A stretch of 64,000 nt of DNA from Isoetes taiwanensis (taxonomy: Eukaryota > Streptophyta > Lycopodiopsida > Isoetales > Isoetaceae). This document shows, piece by piece, positions 25,035 through 36,899 of this stretch. The notes beneath the pieces are model-generated. The model made no database searches. It was not told where the DNA came from and saw only the letters and a program-made list of their open reading frames with translations. The stretch spans positions 1,357,060 through 1,421,059 of the forward strand of contig JAJEKV010000058.1 in assembly GCA_021234155.1 (NCBI GenBank), read 5' to 3'. Both the position numbers and the translations under genes were made by a program. Position 1 is the first letter of the stretch, and every line of letters begins with the position of its first letter.

Positions 25035-28000
25035 TCGATATGTTTATGTCTATCATTGGCCACGCATAAAAAAGGCTTGGCCGATGTATGCTTATTTGCA
25101 AAAGAAATTTAAGGAGCATTTCTAAACTACTAACACATAATTAATGGTGTTTTTGAACGATGTTTTCTGTAAGAGGCACCATATTAAAGAAAAGAGAAGA
25201 AAAAAGCAGAAACACATGTTCGGCTCCATACAAATTTGAGGTCGTTTCTTTAGTAGGGTTGGCTATTAATTTCATTTAATCATCTAGCACAAACAAGTCA
25301 AGTAGTGTTGTCTCTTGCATTGCGTGAAATGTTTATTATGGATATGGTGAAGTAGCATTTTGGGGAGATAGTAGAACGTTACCTCCAAATGCCACAACAT
25401 TTGTTTATGCCCCCGGTGATGGCAAAAATCAATCCAAGAAATACACCGCGTTCAACAAATGGGATCTTGAAAGATCTCTCCTTGTTGGCACTTTGGTCTA
25501 GACACATATATGCCAAATTTATGTCACTTGTAGAGATAAGGGACGTCTTTACCAAGCCGGCACTCACGAATATTGTCTCATAAAACTTGTTGGAATCTAA
25601 TGTCCGAGCTAAGGCAAATACACACTTTCATAGCACGATAGGTTGGGAATGGACATTTGTCCGAGGAGGCATTTGTACCCATTTGTAGTGTGGAAGTTAG
25701 GTATGACACATCTTACACTAATAAGAGGCCTTCAAAGATATGTGGAACATTTCCACATGGTGGTTAAGGCTTAAAGATCTTCCTTTGCACGCTACAAAAG
25801 TGAAGAAGCAAAGATCTACATGCAAAATAAACAAATAAACAAATAAACAAAGTCATATGGATTGCAAGCTCCATGGTACGTCTCGCATCTTGCATTGCCT
25901 TGCCTCAGATGCATAACTCCTTTATTCAAGAATCAATAAAACCCATCTCCGAGACATCACAACTTCACCAATACTAGTACCGGATGCACAATTCCGGTAA
26001 ATACTATAGCAAGAAGAACGTTACATTATAAGGATGAAGAGAAGAGTATCCATATTTTAGAAGCTATGGGACAAAATTGACTTAGTAGTCCTTGATTACA
26101 TAATCTCTGCCAAGTTTCAAGTGCATCGTGCATGCGGCAAATAATCTAACCACACATAGTTGACATAAATTCATCAAGCCTTAGCATGCAACCCGGATTA
26201 GTAAAGGAGGGACGAGAGCTAACAAATCTTTGAGGTAATACACTTGGTTGCATTAGGAAGCAATGAGGAACCGATAAAATTGAAGAATGGGCGTGCCTCG
26301 TTCTTTTGATACAACAACAACGATGCGATGATCCTCAATATATCTTTACCGTCATAGATATAACACCTTTTTTTTCCATTTCCTTAAATAACTCCGGTAG
26401 CCATCTATGCTACACTTGTCAAACAGCAATCTTGCGCGACCATACCTCCATAATTGTTATAGACATGGGATGAGGTCGCGGACTCACTATAGTATTCTCT
26501 CTTACCCCTTTATATTATCCTTTCCCTTTGAAACAAATGTGAAAATTAGAAAATTGTAGATGCCTAACATATGAAACATGCAAGAAGAGCTCCATGTAAT
26601 TTTTGTAACTCTCTCATATAACATGAACTCAAGTCATTTTTTTAAAATCTTTTCATTGGCTTTTCCCATTACTGCGATTTTGCATAAAAATCGCTAATTT
26701 TTATAACTATGGACAAGTTTACGTCAGATGTAAAACTGTAGCAACAAACATATTTTTGAAAAGTGACCTATTTGCACAGAGTATTTGAAAATTGCATACC
26801 TAGCATTATCTACGCGATCCTCCGGTTATCTTACAAATGGACCCATAGCACGTAAAAAACGCATAAAAGAAACAATGACTTCCAAGCTCCAGCTTTGAAC
26901 CGCATAAAAGGTAGCACAATTCAATGACCGATGAGAATGGATATTCGAGCATCCAAATTTGACTAAACACGACTCGCTAATATGCCAGATCCAATGAGAG
27001 GCTAATGCTTCGCCTATACTCACGCAAATTCCTAAAGTTAGTCACCAACCCTTGGACCAATCGTCACACGAGATAATAATATTAACCACCACCTGCTGAC
27101 CAAAGGTGGGCATGAGTAAATATAAAGAATGTAGCCATGCAAAGGGCTGGTAAATAAAACCAAAGCGCTAAAGCTGGAAGTTTAAGTAAGAAAATGAATC
27201 ATCAAAGGAATCTCGAAGTTTATATATGCCCATACAAAGTAGCGTTCCAACATGAGCACAACAAAGATACTTATAAGCAATAAGTCACAATAGTGTAGAA
27301 GTTTCAAGTGCAAGAATCCTCATGGTATGTCCATAAAATAAGTAATGGAGCAAATAAAGCAACAAATTACCACAAATCCAAATGGCTCAGATATTGGGAC
27401 TGTTATATAATGGGTGTAGTGCAAAATTTGAAGGGGTCGCAAAGCAGCAACAATGCATGAAAGTCTAGCAAAAATGAAGTTAACATACCCACTATTGGGC
27501 CCAACGTTGATCTCCAATTCTACGCAAACATAAATATAGCGTTATATTGAATTGGAGTCCACCAACGTGGTTGTTCCAAAAGGAATTAATATAAGAAAAT
27601 GGAAGTTTTACTTCCTCCGATGGCACCATCCCGAATGCCTCTTCAATTAATTCACGGCTCCAAGTGTTGCATGCAAAGCGTAATACCTTTTGCGGTGATA
27701 GATTGGTACGGAGGTTGGACATGTCCAAGGGTTTCTGCATATATTCATCGAGGAGAAGTTTCTTTGAAAAGAGGAATAGAAATCAAGGAGAGTTAAAATA
27801 AGCATTCTAGAGCTAAAACATGGATCAAAAGATGGTAAACAATACATGGTCGGAGTTAAAAGATGTTAAAATCTACAACAAGATTCAAGCATTAAAAGAA
27901 AAGAACAAAAGCGCTGGCGGCAAGATTGAGGAGCATACCACATCCGTCTCAAAGAGAAACAACACCCAAAACTTAGCATAACAATGAAAATATTTGCTAG

Positions 28001-28900
28001 CATAGCACATCCAAAGATATGCTATTATCCAAGCATGTATTGATTTGGCAGACCACACATACCGAAGGCTTTCTTCAAGAATGATTCTCTGAGCTCATTA
28101 GCCCGGATGCTAATAGGCGATCATGTATCGATATCAACGTTATAGCATCGAAGACATAAGGAATTAGTATTGCACATATACTATCGGAGGAGAGCTTACT
28201 AGTTTTGCAACCAAAAATGCATATCACCCGCAAATATAATAAATCAACGGAGGATATTCTTATAACCCTCCCCGTGATAACATAACATAGTGATTTTTGT
28301 GATATCTTGTCAATGGCTACCTTTATTCATGCGCTCCAGACTTAGATGCCATCGATTCTTTCCCGGTTAGATAGATCAAGCTCCATATGCTCTAAAGCCA
28401 TGATTGCTCCGATCTATGCACAGGAGAAAAGATAAAGGAAAGAAAGAAGGGTAGGCGTAAGGAAAAGGCAAGGAGCCATGTTGTAAACTTTCACGATCCA
28501 CATTTTTTGCTCTGTCATGAGAAGCTAAGCATTGGATCGAATCTGCTTGAAATGCCAATGCCGAATGACACCATGCGCCCAAGTTTTCGAATGTTGAAAA
28601 GAGCCATTTGCAACTCGGGATATGGTGATGGATTCTTCATCGGGTTACCCATGTTTCTCGCTTTGCCCTTTGAAGGACCTACTCACGTAGGTTTTTGAAT
28701 TTGTACACTCTCTTCCCTCATACTTACGCGAAAGATGAAGAAAGACCAATTTGCTATGTAGATTTTGATGTAGATTTTGCTATGTAATACATGGGCGACC
28801 TTGAAGCCTTGAAATGTACCCGACTTGTTGATTCCATGCAAAATCGGACCCGGTATTAAATCTTTGCTTGCTTCGTTTGCATCCGGCCGGATCTCCTATA
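25035..28900. other. Intergenic DNA; a few weak exon-like stretches
   Basis: No gene can be defended. The minus-strand open stretch at 27,492-27,740 (containing RFACNTWSRELIEEAF) has a protein-like composition but no recognised domain. Short minus-strand stretches around 28,380-28,690 also look mildly coding but are broken. These could be remnants of one decayed minus-strand gene whose CpG-rich start lies near 29.6 kb. Confidence 0.3.
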
Positions 28901-29280
28901 GAATGAATGCTTAGGTTTGTTCGAACCACAACACAGCGAAATTTGGACCACCAACAGTCACGACCTAGCATTTCTGGGAAAAGAAACGGTTTTTAGCGGT
29001 CACCCGAGATATCGCCGGGCATATCTTTCGGCATATACCGGATATGCCCACATACCCATAAGCGAGGGTTTGCCCCCAGGGGCAACCCAAAAGATTTCGG
29101 ACATAAACTCTGAACCGAAAGGACTCTTCCAGGAAGAACTTCGCCCATGGCCGAGGCGGTCGACCATCAACTCGCTAGATGAACTTCAGCCATATGGCCC
29201 GTCGGCCAAGAACTTCGGCGGAAGAACCTGCGCCATGGCCCGCAGCCAGCCCTAGTTTCCATGTTTAAACATTGAATCAA
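28901..29280. other. GC-richer stretch with internal short repeats
   Basis: Composition rises compared with the flanks. Phrases of the type GAACTTCRGCCATATGGCC recur at about 29,130, 29,180 and 29,220. A 112-codon plus-strand frame (28,917-29,255) crosses it, but its codons show no family resemblance and it is probably incidental. Confidence 0.35.
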
Positions 29281-29289
29281 AACTTCGAA

Positions 29290-29471
29290 ATAAAACTAAA
29301 TCTTTACCTTATTTCATCCGAGCGCCTTCACCTAGAACCAAATCGGCCCAAATCCTTGAAAAAGCAAGAACAAAAGATTATAAAACTAAATCTTTACCTT
29401 ATCGTCCATCGGCGCCTTCACCTAGAACCAAATCGGCCAAATCCTTTTGAAAAAGAAAGAACAAAAGATTA
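29290..29471. repeat. Tandem duplication, ~90-bp unit x2
   Basis: Two adjacent copies of a unit containing AAAACTAAATCTTTACCTTAT, CGCCTTCACCTAGAACC and ending AACAAAAGATTA. They differ by a few substitutions and small indels. Confidence 0.85.
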
Positions 29472-29543
29472 GAAAGAAAAAAAAAAGAATGAAGAACTAG
29501 CAAAGAAAAAGACGCGCTGACGCCCCGCCAAAGATTCTATTAA

Positions 29544-29790
29544 CTACCAGCAAACTTCTGAAATGGCGCCCAGCAAATACACACCCCTACGTGAAGATCG
29601 CCGGGTAGACCTCCCGACCTCCGCCATCAGCGAAAACAGAGGAGAGAGAGAGAAAAAAAGGGTGCACGGATTTCGAGGGAGCGAGGGGATTACGGTGGGA
29701 GCCGCCCCCCGGGGTTTCCGAAGCTGCCCGGCCGTCTAAGCGGCTGGCGGCGCGCCCGCTTTCAGTTTCAGTAGGAAAACCCTCAAAGGA
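29544..29790 (-). promoter_or_regulatory. CpG-rich promoter / first-exon-like patch
   Basis: Read on the minus strand, this CpG-rich block has a pyrimidine tract (about 29,640-29,665, CT repeats like a plant 5' leader) followed by an ATG at 29,627 in a good context (GCTGATGGCG). The frame opens MAEVGRSTRRSSRRG and stops after 27 codons, at about 29,544, unless it is spliced. No downstream exons could be joined confidently. It may be the start of a decayed gene. Confidence 0.25.
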
Positions 29791-29900
29791 GGCGGTTCCC
29801 TAGCACATAACCTTCTAAATCCTCAAACGCTCCCCAAACTCACCTCACCATGAAGCAACACTGTGAAATTGTGCTACGATCCACGATCCACCGGATGATC

Positions 29901-29961
29901 TTTGGGTCCCATAGGCCAATTGGCCTCCGTAGACAATAAAAATTTTATTCTATTCTATTCT
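29901..29961 (+). mobile_element. Retroposon 3' end with TTCTA tail, inserted in the composite repeat
   Basis: The segment with GGCCTCCGTAGACAATAAAA followed by TTCTA-type repeats is absent from the paralogous position in copy A (about 16,683). It therefore inserted after the two copies separated, or was lost from copy A. It shares its 3' core with the insertions at 32,583-32,757 and 13,090-13,200. Confidence 0.55.
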
Positions 29962-32582
29962 CTATGTCCTTTACACACTTCACCCTTATCCTTCCACTAG
30001 ATTCATCTCGTGTATTTACTCACCTTCTCTTGGTTTTAGGCCCTTCTTAAATCCTAAAATGTTTCCAGACACAAAAGTCATCCATCTAGAACTGCAAATG
30101 AAATGAACAATAAATGAGATAATATGATGAAAACATATTTTTACCTAGTGGTTATGCAACTTGAGTAGGCATATCTTAAGACTTCATGAACCACCATCAG
30201 TTCAAATTGTCTCAATTTGATTCATTGGTTGCTTGTGTGGACAATTGGATCAAAGTGACATAACTTGACTTGGAGGGCTTCCCCACTCCTAGAAATCAAC
30301 GCAACGTTGATTGATGGATAAAAGCATAAAAATTGGAACATTTTTTAGCAAGGTACGAATAAAGCTTAAAGTCAACTAGCAAACTATCTTTCAAAAATAC
30401 ATCTACATGGAATAAGTAATGGAAAGGCACTTCCTATAATTTGTAGCTAATGGTACCCTACCTTGCTCTTATGCTTTTTGTAGCTGTATGGGTCCTGTGG
30501 CTAACTTGTCTTTAGGATGGACGTCAAAATTCCATTCTCCAATCACCACTAATACTAACGGCTGTCTGGCAGTGCCGAGGTTTCCAGTAGTAATGCGTGC
30601 AAAAGTTGATGTCATTCACCTTATTTTCATCGCCGTCATCATGAAATTTGTTTGATTGAAAAACCAACTTGGCCACGGGATCACACAATTGGGTAATACA
30701 ACCATTTTAGACAATAAGCGGGTCAAGGAACGATTAATTAATATCAATGGTTGTTATGATTTTTAATTATGTCAATAGTGCTCCTATGCTTTCTCCTATG
30801 CTTCTATTCTATTCTATTCTATTCCAACTGCATGGGCCCTATGACTATCTTGTCTTTAGGATGGACGTCAAAATTCCATTGTATTCCTTGAATCAACGCT
30901 ACTAGTAACATGTGTCTAGAGGAGTTTCTAGTGGTGACAAATGTTATGTGTGCATCTCGTGTGAATTTTTTTTTGTTGTCAAATTTGCCTGAGAATTTGG
31001 GAGACCAATCAGCCACAGGGCCATGCAATTGGGTAGTACAACCAAGCTACTAGAATTACAATATCCGTACTACGAAAGGATAGATGGATGGATAGGTAGA
31101 AATAAATTATTAATGATGAAACAACTCCATTAACGTGCTTTTATGCATTAAATAATCCCCCCTTGATCTCTTGATGCATATTTTTTGTGAGGATTCAAAT
31201 ACATGCAAGCTTTAGTCATTGCATAATTTGTGTTTGTATACTCTCATGGGTTGCACTCTCTAACGCTCCGGATTGCCCTAAATTCCCATCCAGTGGTCTA
31301 AATCAACCAAAGCAACATGGGTCAAGGGGGGATTAATTTAAATGAATAATTATGCATTTTAATTATGACAATTAGGGAGGAGGGAGTGTGTAGGGTGAGT
31401 GGTGCCGGCATTATGTGCATCTGCCCGACATCCACTATGGTTTTAGTACATGTTTCTGCTCACAGCAGCCCTGGAATCATGCACCCAGATCGCCTACAAT
31501 CGTGTATCTGCAGAAAAAATGAACTGAAGACAGGGGAATACAGTAGATGGACGGGAGATGAGCAAGGATAGGCAACATATGGGCCTTATTTAAAGGCATG
31601 TAACTCCTGTTCTAGGTACTCGATTGGAATGATTTTTATTTCCTTGCATAGATTAGGTTCCAAAGATGATGTTTTTCTGTTTTCATTTTTTTTTTCAAGA
31701 AAAAAAGAATTAGGTTTCCATTCTGATCAAACCATAGGTGCATGATTTATGACAGTCTCCTCCCTCCTAGTTGTAACGTATGTGATGTAATTGGATAATA
31801 GGATAATAATCGAATATGCCTTATTCAAGTTTTACCAAAAATAAGGCTAGTGGTTATGGAACTTGAGTGGGATACTTTAAGACTTCATGAACCACCATCA
31901 CTTCAAATTGTCTAGATTTGATTCCTTGGTTGTTTGAGTGAACAATTAGATCAAAGTGACATAAAGCATTTGATTTGGGGGTTTCTCCCACTTACAAATA
32001 ATAAGTAACATTCATTGACAAGTAAAAGCATCAAGTTGAAACAATTATGTCAACTAGCAAGTTTGGAAACTTGGATTTTTCGAATTCAAAAAGTACATCG
32101 TTATGGAATTAGAATCAAATAAGTGAGAAAGTCCCTTAATGATGGAAAGGAAATTCATAGCTAATCCTACCCTCCTCCTCTACTTTCTCCAACTGTGTGG
32201 ATCCCATGGCTAACATATCTCTATGGTGGATGTCAAAATTCCATTCTATTGATGTCCACGAAATTCTGCCATGGGTCCATACAAGTAGGTAATATAACCA
32301 TTATTAGGATTAAAAAACTCATATTTCAAGAGGTTTTCAAGGGAAAAACTTTTGTAGTAATTACGATAATAAAAGGCGGTAATAGACCTGCAAAGAAGCT
32401 CATTGTTTAACAATTGAAGATGAGCATCCATTGAGAAAGGACCATTTATTAAATGCTTCATACAACAACCTGTTCATGAGTAAGCATAATGCTTTATGAG
32501 GAATGTGGGAGGTAAAACGGTCATTTGCTTCTATTGTTATCTGCAGTGACAAATGTTATTGCTAGTTTAATGATTCATTACT

Positions 32583-32757
32583 GTGATTATCTCTGCTTGT
32601 CTAGTATCATCATTACTGCAAAGGTTTTTCCCTTGAAAACCTTTCGAGGCAGGGGTTTTTTAATCCTAGTAGTAATGATTGTACTAGCCCATTGTATGGG
32701 TCCCATGACCTATTGGTCTCCGTGGACGTTAAAAAAACTATTCTATTTTATTCTATT
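32583..32757 (+). mobile_element. ~175-bp SINE-like insertion with TTCTA tail
   Basis: Copy A reads straight through here (about 15,885), whereas copy B contains about 175 extra bases ending GTCTCCGTGGACGTTAAAAA plus degenerate TTCTA/TTTTA pentamers. The empty-site comparison defines both ends to within a few bases. No clear pol III box A/B pair was found, so SINE versus truncated LINE is undecided. Confidence 0.6.
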
Positions 32758-33784
32758 CTTTTATGCTTCATTTTTGTTGAAAAGCATTTGTTTTTAAGTT
32801 TGAAAATACTTAGCATTTAGGCATCTAGAAGTATTTTCAAGTCTGAAATCTACAAACTTCAATCGTATATGACAATGATATGCACTATTTTGATTCAAGT
32901 ACATGGATAAGCCTTTTGCATTTTATCCTTCGTTATGTTCCATAGCAACATAGTTTTTATCCTTTGTTATGTTCCACATCAACACATTACATTCTATCAA
33001 TATTCAATGATCTAGGATGTTACATTTAAAAATTATCATAACAGTTAAATAAAAAAATTTATTAACATATGAAATTGATCAATGAATTTATTGGGAAGGC
33101 TTAACGTTCGACAACCGTAAATATCAACTAAAGAAACATTATTTGCCTTGCATTTGACATCCATTATGAGAAATTTTTAACTTGAAATCTCTTCTGCTGG
33201 AGGGAAAGAAGAGCTCAGTGGCTGGCCAGATAAAATTACAGGAGCACATGTGTATACAGGTGCAAACGGAAGCAGATTGCCATCTATCTCAAGAAAGAGA
33301 CTTCCATGGGACCTAGTTCCGAACGTTCTCCTTTGAACCTTACAGTTTCCTCATGTCATTCACCTCATGTTATTTTTGTTGTCAAATTTGTCTGAGAAGT
33401 TGGGAGACCAATCGATACCATACAATTAGGTAGTACAACCATTCGAAACAACAAGAGGTCAAGGGGGGATTAATAATATCAATGGTTGTTATGCATTTTA
33501 ATTATATCAATAATTGTCATGTATTGTGGAAGATAATACCATAATAATTGGATATGCTTATATCACAAAAAATGGTTCGTCGCATAAAATGTATATTTAT
33601 ACAACCTTTTTGTAGTGTTTCTATATGATTTAGGCCATATATTTAGTTTGTAGTATAGAACATGCATTTATAGAGAATGCACACTATTTTTTCTTTTCCA
33701 ACTAATTTCTTACCATGGTTTAACCCATGTACGTATTTTCTTGGATGTGCTTTCACCGTATTTTCTTATCTGCTTTCTATGCAG

Positions 33785-34007
33785 CCAACGAGTGATGGTT
33801 TTTTTGGCGCCGGATTTGGGTTGGACTTCACTGGAAACCTCCCCAACTTTCCCTGGAAATCTCCCGGAAATGGATAGGATGGCATCCCAACTAATGGCAG
33901 CATGTCATAAATTACCACAGCAAGTGGTAAATAGCGAGCTAGAACTACTCTTGATGCCAGTTTCCTTCCTAGACAACATAACGACTGCCAATGAGGAAGC
34001 AACGTAG
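33785..34007 (+). pseudogene. Orphan exon-like ORF
   Basis: A strong plant acceptor (TCTGCTTTCTATGCAG, ending at 33,784) is followed by an open frame of about 74 codons ending in a stop at 34,005-34,007. The C-terminal part is protein-like (MASQLMAACHKLPQQ, then a Glu/Leu-rich stretch). No domain is recognised and no upstream exon was identified within the repeat to the left. It could be the last exon of a gene cut off by repeat copy B. Confidence 0.25.
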
Positions 34008-34400
34008 AGGACGCTTTGATGACTACCAATACGCTATACTCCCATGTGATGTAACGAGTCTAACAGTTTGTGCATGTTTTATATGTAAAAAAACAACCAA
34101 CTACAATATGCAATGTCAAAAGACGAAATGGAAAAAAATGCATCTTCATCTTTGGATTTTCGAAAGACTCATCAAATGCAGTAACTTTGAAGTGCAGTGA
34201 CTTTGAAGTTTACATTAGACAAACATGCGCTCCTCGCTTAGTTAGCTTGCAAAAGCTGTACACATGCATCTATTCTTTATTTGAATATTAGAACTTCCAG
34301 AAGAGACATTTCCTACTAAAAATATCTAAAAGAATGGTAAAGCAAGTTTTTGTTCATACCTGAGCATTCAATATTCATCCCACAAGGCGAGTTACATACT

Positions 34401-34488
34401 TGAATCATTTTCAATCTAGCAAATCCTTTACTGTAAATGCTGATGAATCATTTTCAATCCAGCAAATCCTTTACCATAAATGCTGATA
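34401..34488. repeat. Tandem duplication, ~44-bp unit x2
   Basis: The unit with AATCATTTTCAATCYAGC and AAATCCTTTACYRTAAATG is repeated once directly, with three or so substitutions. Confidence 0.85.
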
Positions 34489-34895
34489 TATCTGATCCAG
34501 CAATCCCCATTTGATCCAGGCACGAGTCCTATTTTCTAAAAGACCTTTTCCTATGACAATTAAAATATGACATGCAACCAAATTTCAAGCGAGTGTCTTG
34601 AATCTAAGGACAGATTCACCTAAGCTCCCATAATAAGTCTTAAGCTACTATACTAAAGAAAATTGCCGGTTTGGAAGAACTAATGGATCGAATAGAGTTG
34701 CATTTGCAGCGAGGAATTTGTTGGAAGTGCCATAGATTCAAAATGGCTCACCGCTAGAACTAGATTGCCTGATGGACCGAAGGGCCTAGGAAAAAGAAGG
34801 GAATAAATCTGGTCGTCAACAATAAATATATATTAATTATGATGAACTGCTATCGTAGATGAAAAAAATCTTAAATCTATTATTATAAAACTTTA

Positions 34896-34945
34896 TGGAA
34901 ACCTCCCAAAGATAAACTAGTGGAAACCTCCCAAAGATAAACTAG
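34896..34945. repeat. Perfect tandem duplication, 25-bp unit x2
   Basis: TGGAAACCTCCCAAAGATAA plus ACTAG occurs twice without differences. Confidence 0.95.
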
Positions 34946-34969
34946 TGAATTTGATTGAAAGTTGGGAGG

Positions 34970-35092
34970 TGCCCATCGCGGTGGTGGTTTAGTGGTAAAG
35001 ACTTGGATTGGGGTGATCCCCACCAAGGTTCAAACTGGGCGGGTGCAAGTCCCACCAACCATGCCTTCTTTAAAAAAAAAAACAAAAAAAGG
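34970..35092 (+). mobile_element. tRNA-derived SINE
   Basis: It contains RNA polymerase III internal promoter boxes at tRNA-like spacing: box A TGGTTTAGTGG (34,985-34,995) and box B GGTTCAAACTG (35,027-35,037). A short body ending CCCACCAACCATGCCTTC leads into an A-rich tail (about 35,071-35,092). The intact cloverleaf expected of a functional tRNA is not formed. A second similar 3' end (CCCACCAACCATTC plus A-run) lies at about 35,178-35,205. Confidence 0.6.
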
Positions 35093-35099
35093 GAGTGTT

Positions 35100-35318
35100 C
35101 TTGGGAGCCTAAATTTGAGCGGCCAACGGGGGTCGCTACTTTAGGGTTTCATTGTCAAGCTCCACTACGTCCGATCCCACCAACCATTCTTTCAAAAAAA
35201 AAGGGGAGTTGGGGACGTTTCCTATTCTTGGGAGCCTAACCCAAATTGGACATATATAATTTGAGCAGCCAACGGGGGTCACTACTTTAGAGTTTCATTG
35301 TCAAGCTCCACTTCTGTC
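35100..35318. repeat. Short direct repeat pair downstream of the SINE
   Basis: The phrase beginning CTTGGGAGCCTAA, continuing GCCAACGGGGGTC and TTTCATTGTCAAGCTCCAC, occurs at about 35,100-35,165 and again at 35,235-35,312. The second copy carries a short insertion. Together with the two A-tailed ends this suggests a local duplication that included the SINE. Confidence 0.7.
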
Positions 35319-35959
35319 GATCTTATTTGGGGGAGATACGCAACCGCAAATCACACAGAGAGTAGGGACGAAAAGGAAATTTGGACGCACAGGTGTAGAC
35401 AACAGAAATCCAACAGGAAGAAGTCTTGAGGCCGCGGTTACAAGCAAAGGCCGTGGTTGCATAAAGCTCCTATTGCAGAAAAGGTTGTACGTAGGTCAAC
35501 TAAGAGGCTTATGCTTATGGCAGTTGTTTGCAGTCTGGGGCCAATAAAACTCTAATGCCATTATGGGATTCATTGAAACTTCACAAATAGGTTAGTAAAG
35601 AAATGGATATAGATATAAGCAGCTCGACCATGCTTTATCCACTTCTCTTTCTTCCCATGTACTTCCTCGTTCAGGGCTCCATAAGCTTTTAATTTCTTGC
35701 TGTACATTTATTAGGGGAATAAGAACTATGCCGTTGTGCTTATTCATCTGAATAATTTCAACAATTTCTAATCCACTTCTTATTGAAGCAGGTTCCTGAA
35801 GCATCCTACTTTTACTGCACTGCATAAGCCATTGCATCCAATTGATCAACAAAAGTCATAGATTGTGATCAAAAGACCTGATTGCTACACCTATCCTTGG
35901 AAACTGACCTAATTTGGCAAACTCTGCGTGCAAGCACCAGCGTCGGACATGCAAGGCAG

Positions 35960-36123
35960 AGCCAGCGGGTTTGATTCTAAATGAAGCTATGCTGGAAGAA
36001 AAAGATTTGAGAAAAAGACTAATTGATTTGGACGTCTTAGCTATAGCTACACAAATAATGACTGGGCTTTTGACTCTGAAACTCAATCTGAAGAAGACTA
36101 TACTTTTGAGCCGGATGCTTGTC
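35960..36123 (+). pseudogene. Degenerate copy of the exon at 40,990-41,192
   Basis: Read in frame, this stretch gives FDSK-stop-SYAGRK and later DSETQSEEDYTFEPDACQ, ending exactly at a CAG/GTACTT donor-like site. It parallels YDPKRSYGDG and PETQYNDDGGSEDEDVQ at 40.99-41.19 kb, which also ends at CAG/GTA in phase 0. Two in-frame stops make this copy non-functional. Similarity is modest, so the relation is an inference. Confidence 0.35.
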
Positions 36124-36899
36124 AGGTACTTTCATATTTGTTGCAACATATTTTAGATTTAAGAGGTGGATCCCATGGTGGGGGATCACCCAGCACACGA
36201 TACATAGAATTTGTTAACTCAGTAGGAAAACAACTCATGGTGGTACATAATATACATGCCTTCGCACTTTCTTTGAGGATTTTGTCCTCATATTACTATT
36301 CTCTTTCAAATTCAAACTCATCTTATTGAATAACAAATTGGACTTGTCAATGACAAACAGGAACTTTACTATACCTTTCTTAGTGATATGTAGATACTAT
36401 GTTAGATACTATGTTACTCTCTCAAGCTGTTAAAGCATTTTGGACATTCTGTGCTTTTTATTTGCTACTGCTATGATGTAACTTTATTTCTCATAGTGTT
36501 GATGCATCTAGACATGTTTTATTGAGGTGGGAATATGGTTAAAATGGCAGTTATTCAAACCTATATTTTACTATTTGAAGCAAGTTGAGTAAAACATTAT
36601 AAATAGTCCTAAACATCCTAAACGTTGTACTGATGGCTGCAGTAAATATATGTTTTACTTGTGCATGTGAGGGAATCGTGTGAAGCTAATAATTATGTGG
36701 ACTCCATGCAAGGATAGGTTCAATACTCCGTATGTTTTATACGCAATACGTATTACTCGTATGATACGGCACAAATTTGCCGTATAATATGTAAAAAATA
36801 TGGCAAAAAACAATTCCGACATTGGAAGATTTTCGCTCGTTAAAAAGCAATAAAATAACAGATATCTTGAAAAAAAACTTCGTGTAATGCGCGAAAGTT

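Larger units (their letters stand above)
29810..33722. repeat. Composite dispersed repeat, copy B
   Basis: Collinear with copy A: 30,826-33,345 matches 14,047-16,470, 33,350-33,720 matches 17,385-17,757, and the leading part (29,810-30,780) resembles 16,590-17,560. Relative to A it lacks about 0.15 kb (junction near 32,250; A interval about 15,400-15,550) and about 0.9 kb (junction near 33,350). It gains short insertions at about 29,901-29,961 and 32,583-32,757. Non-coding. Confidence 0.7.
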
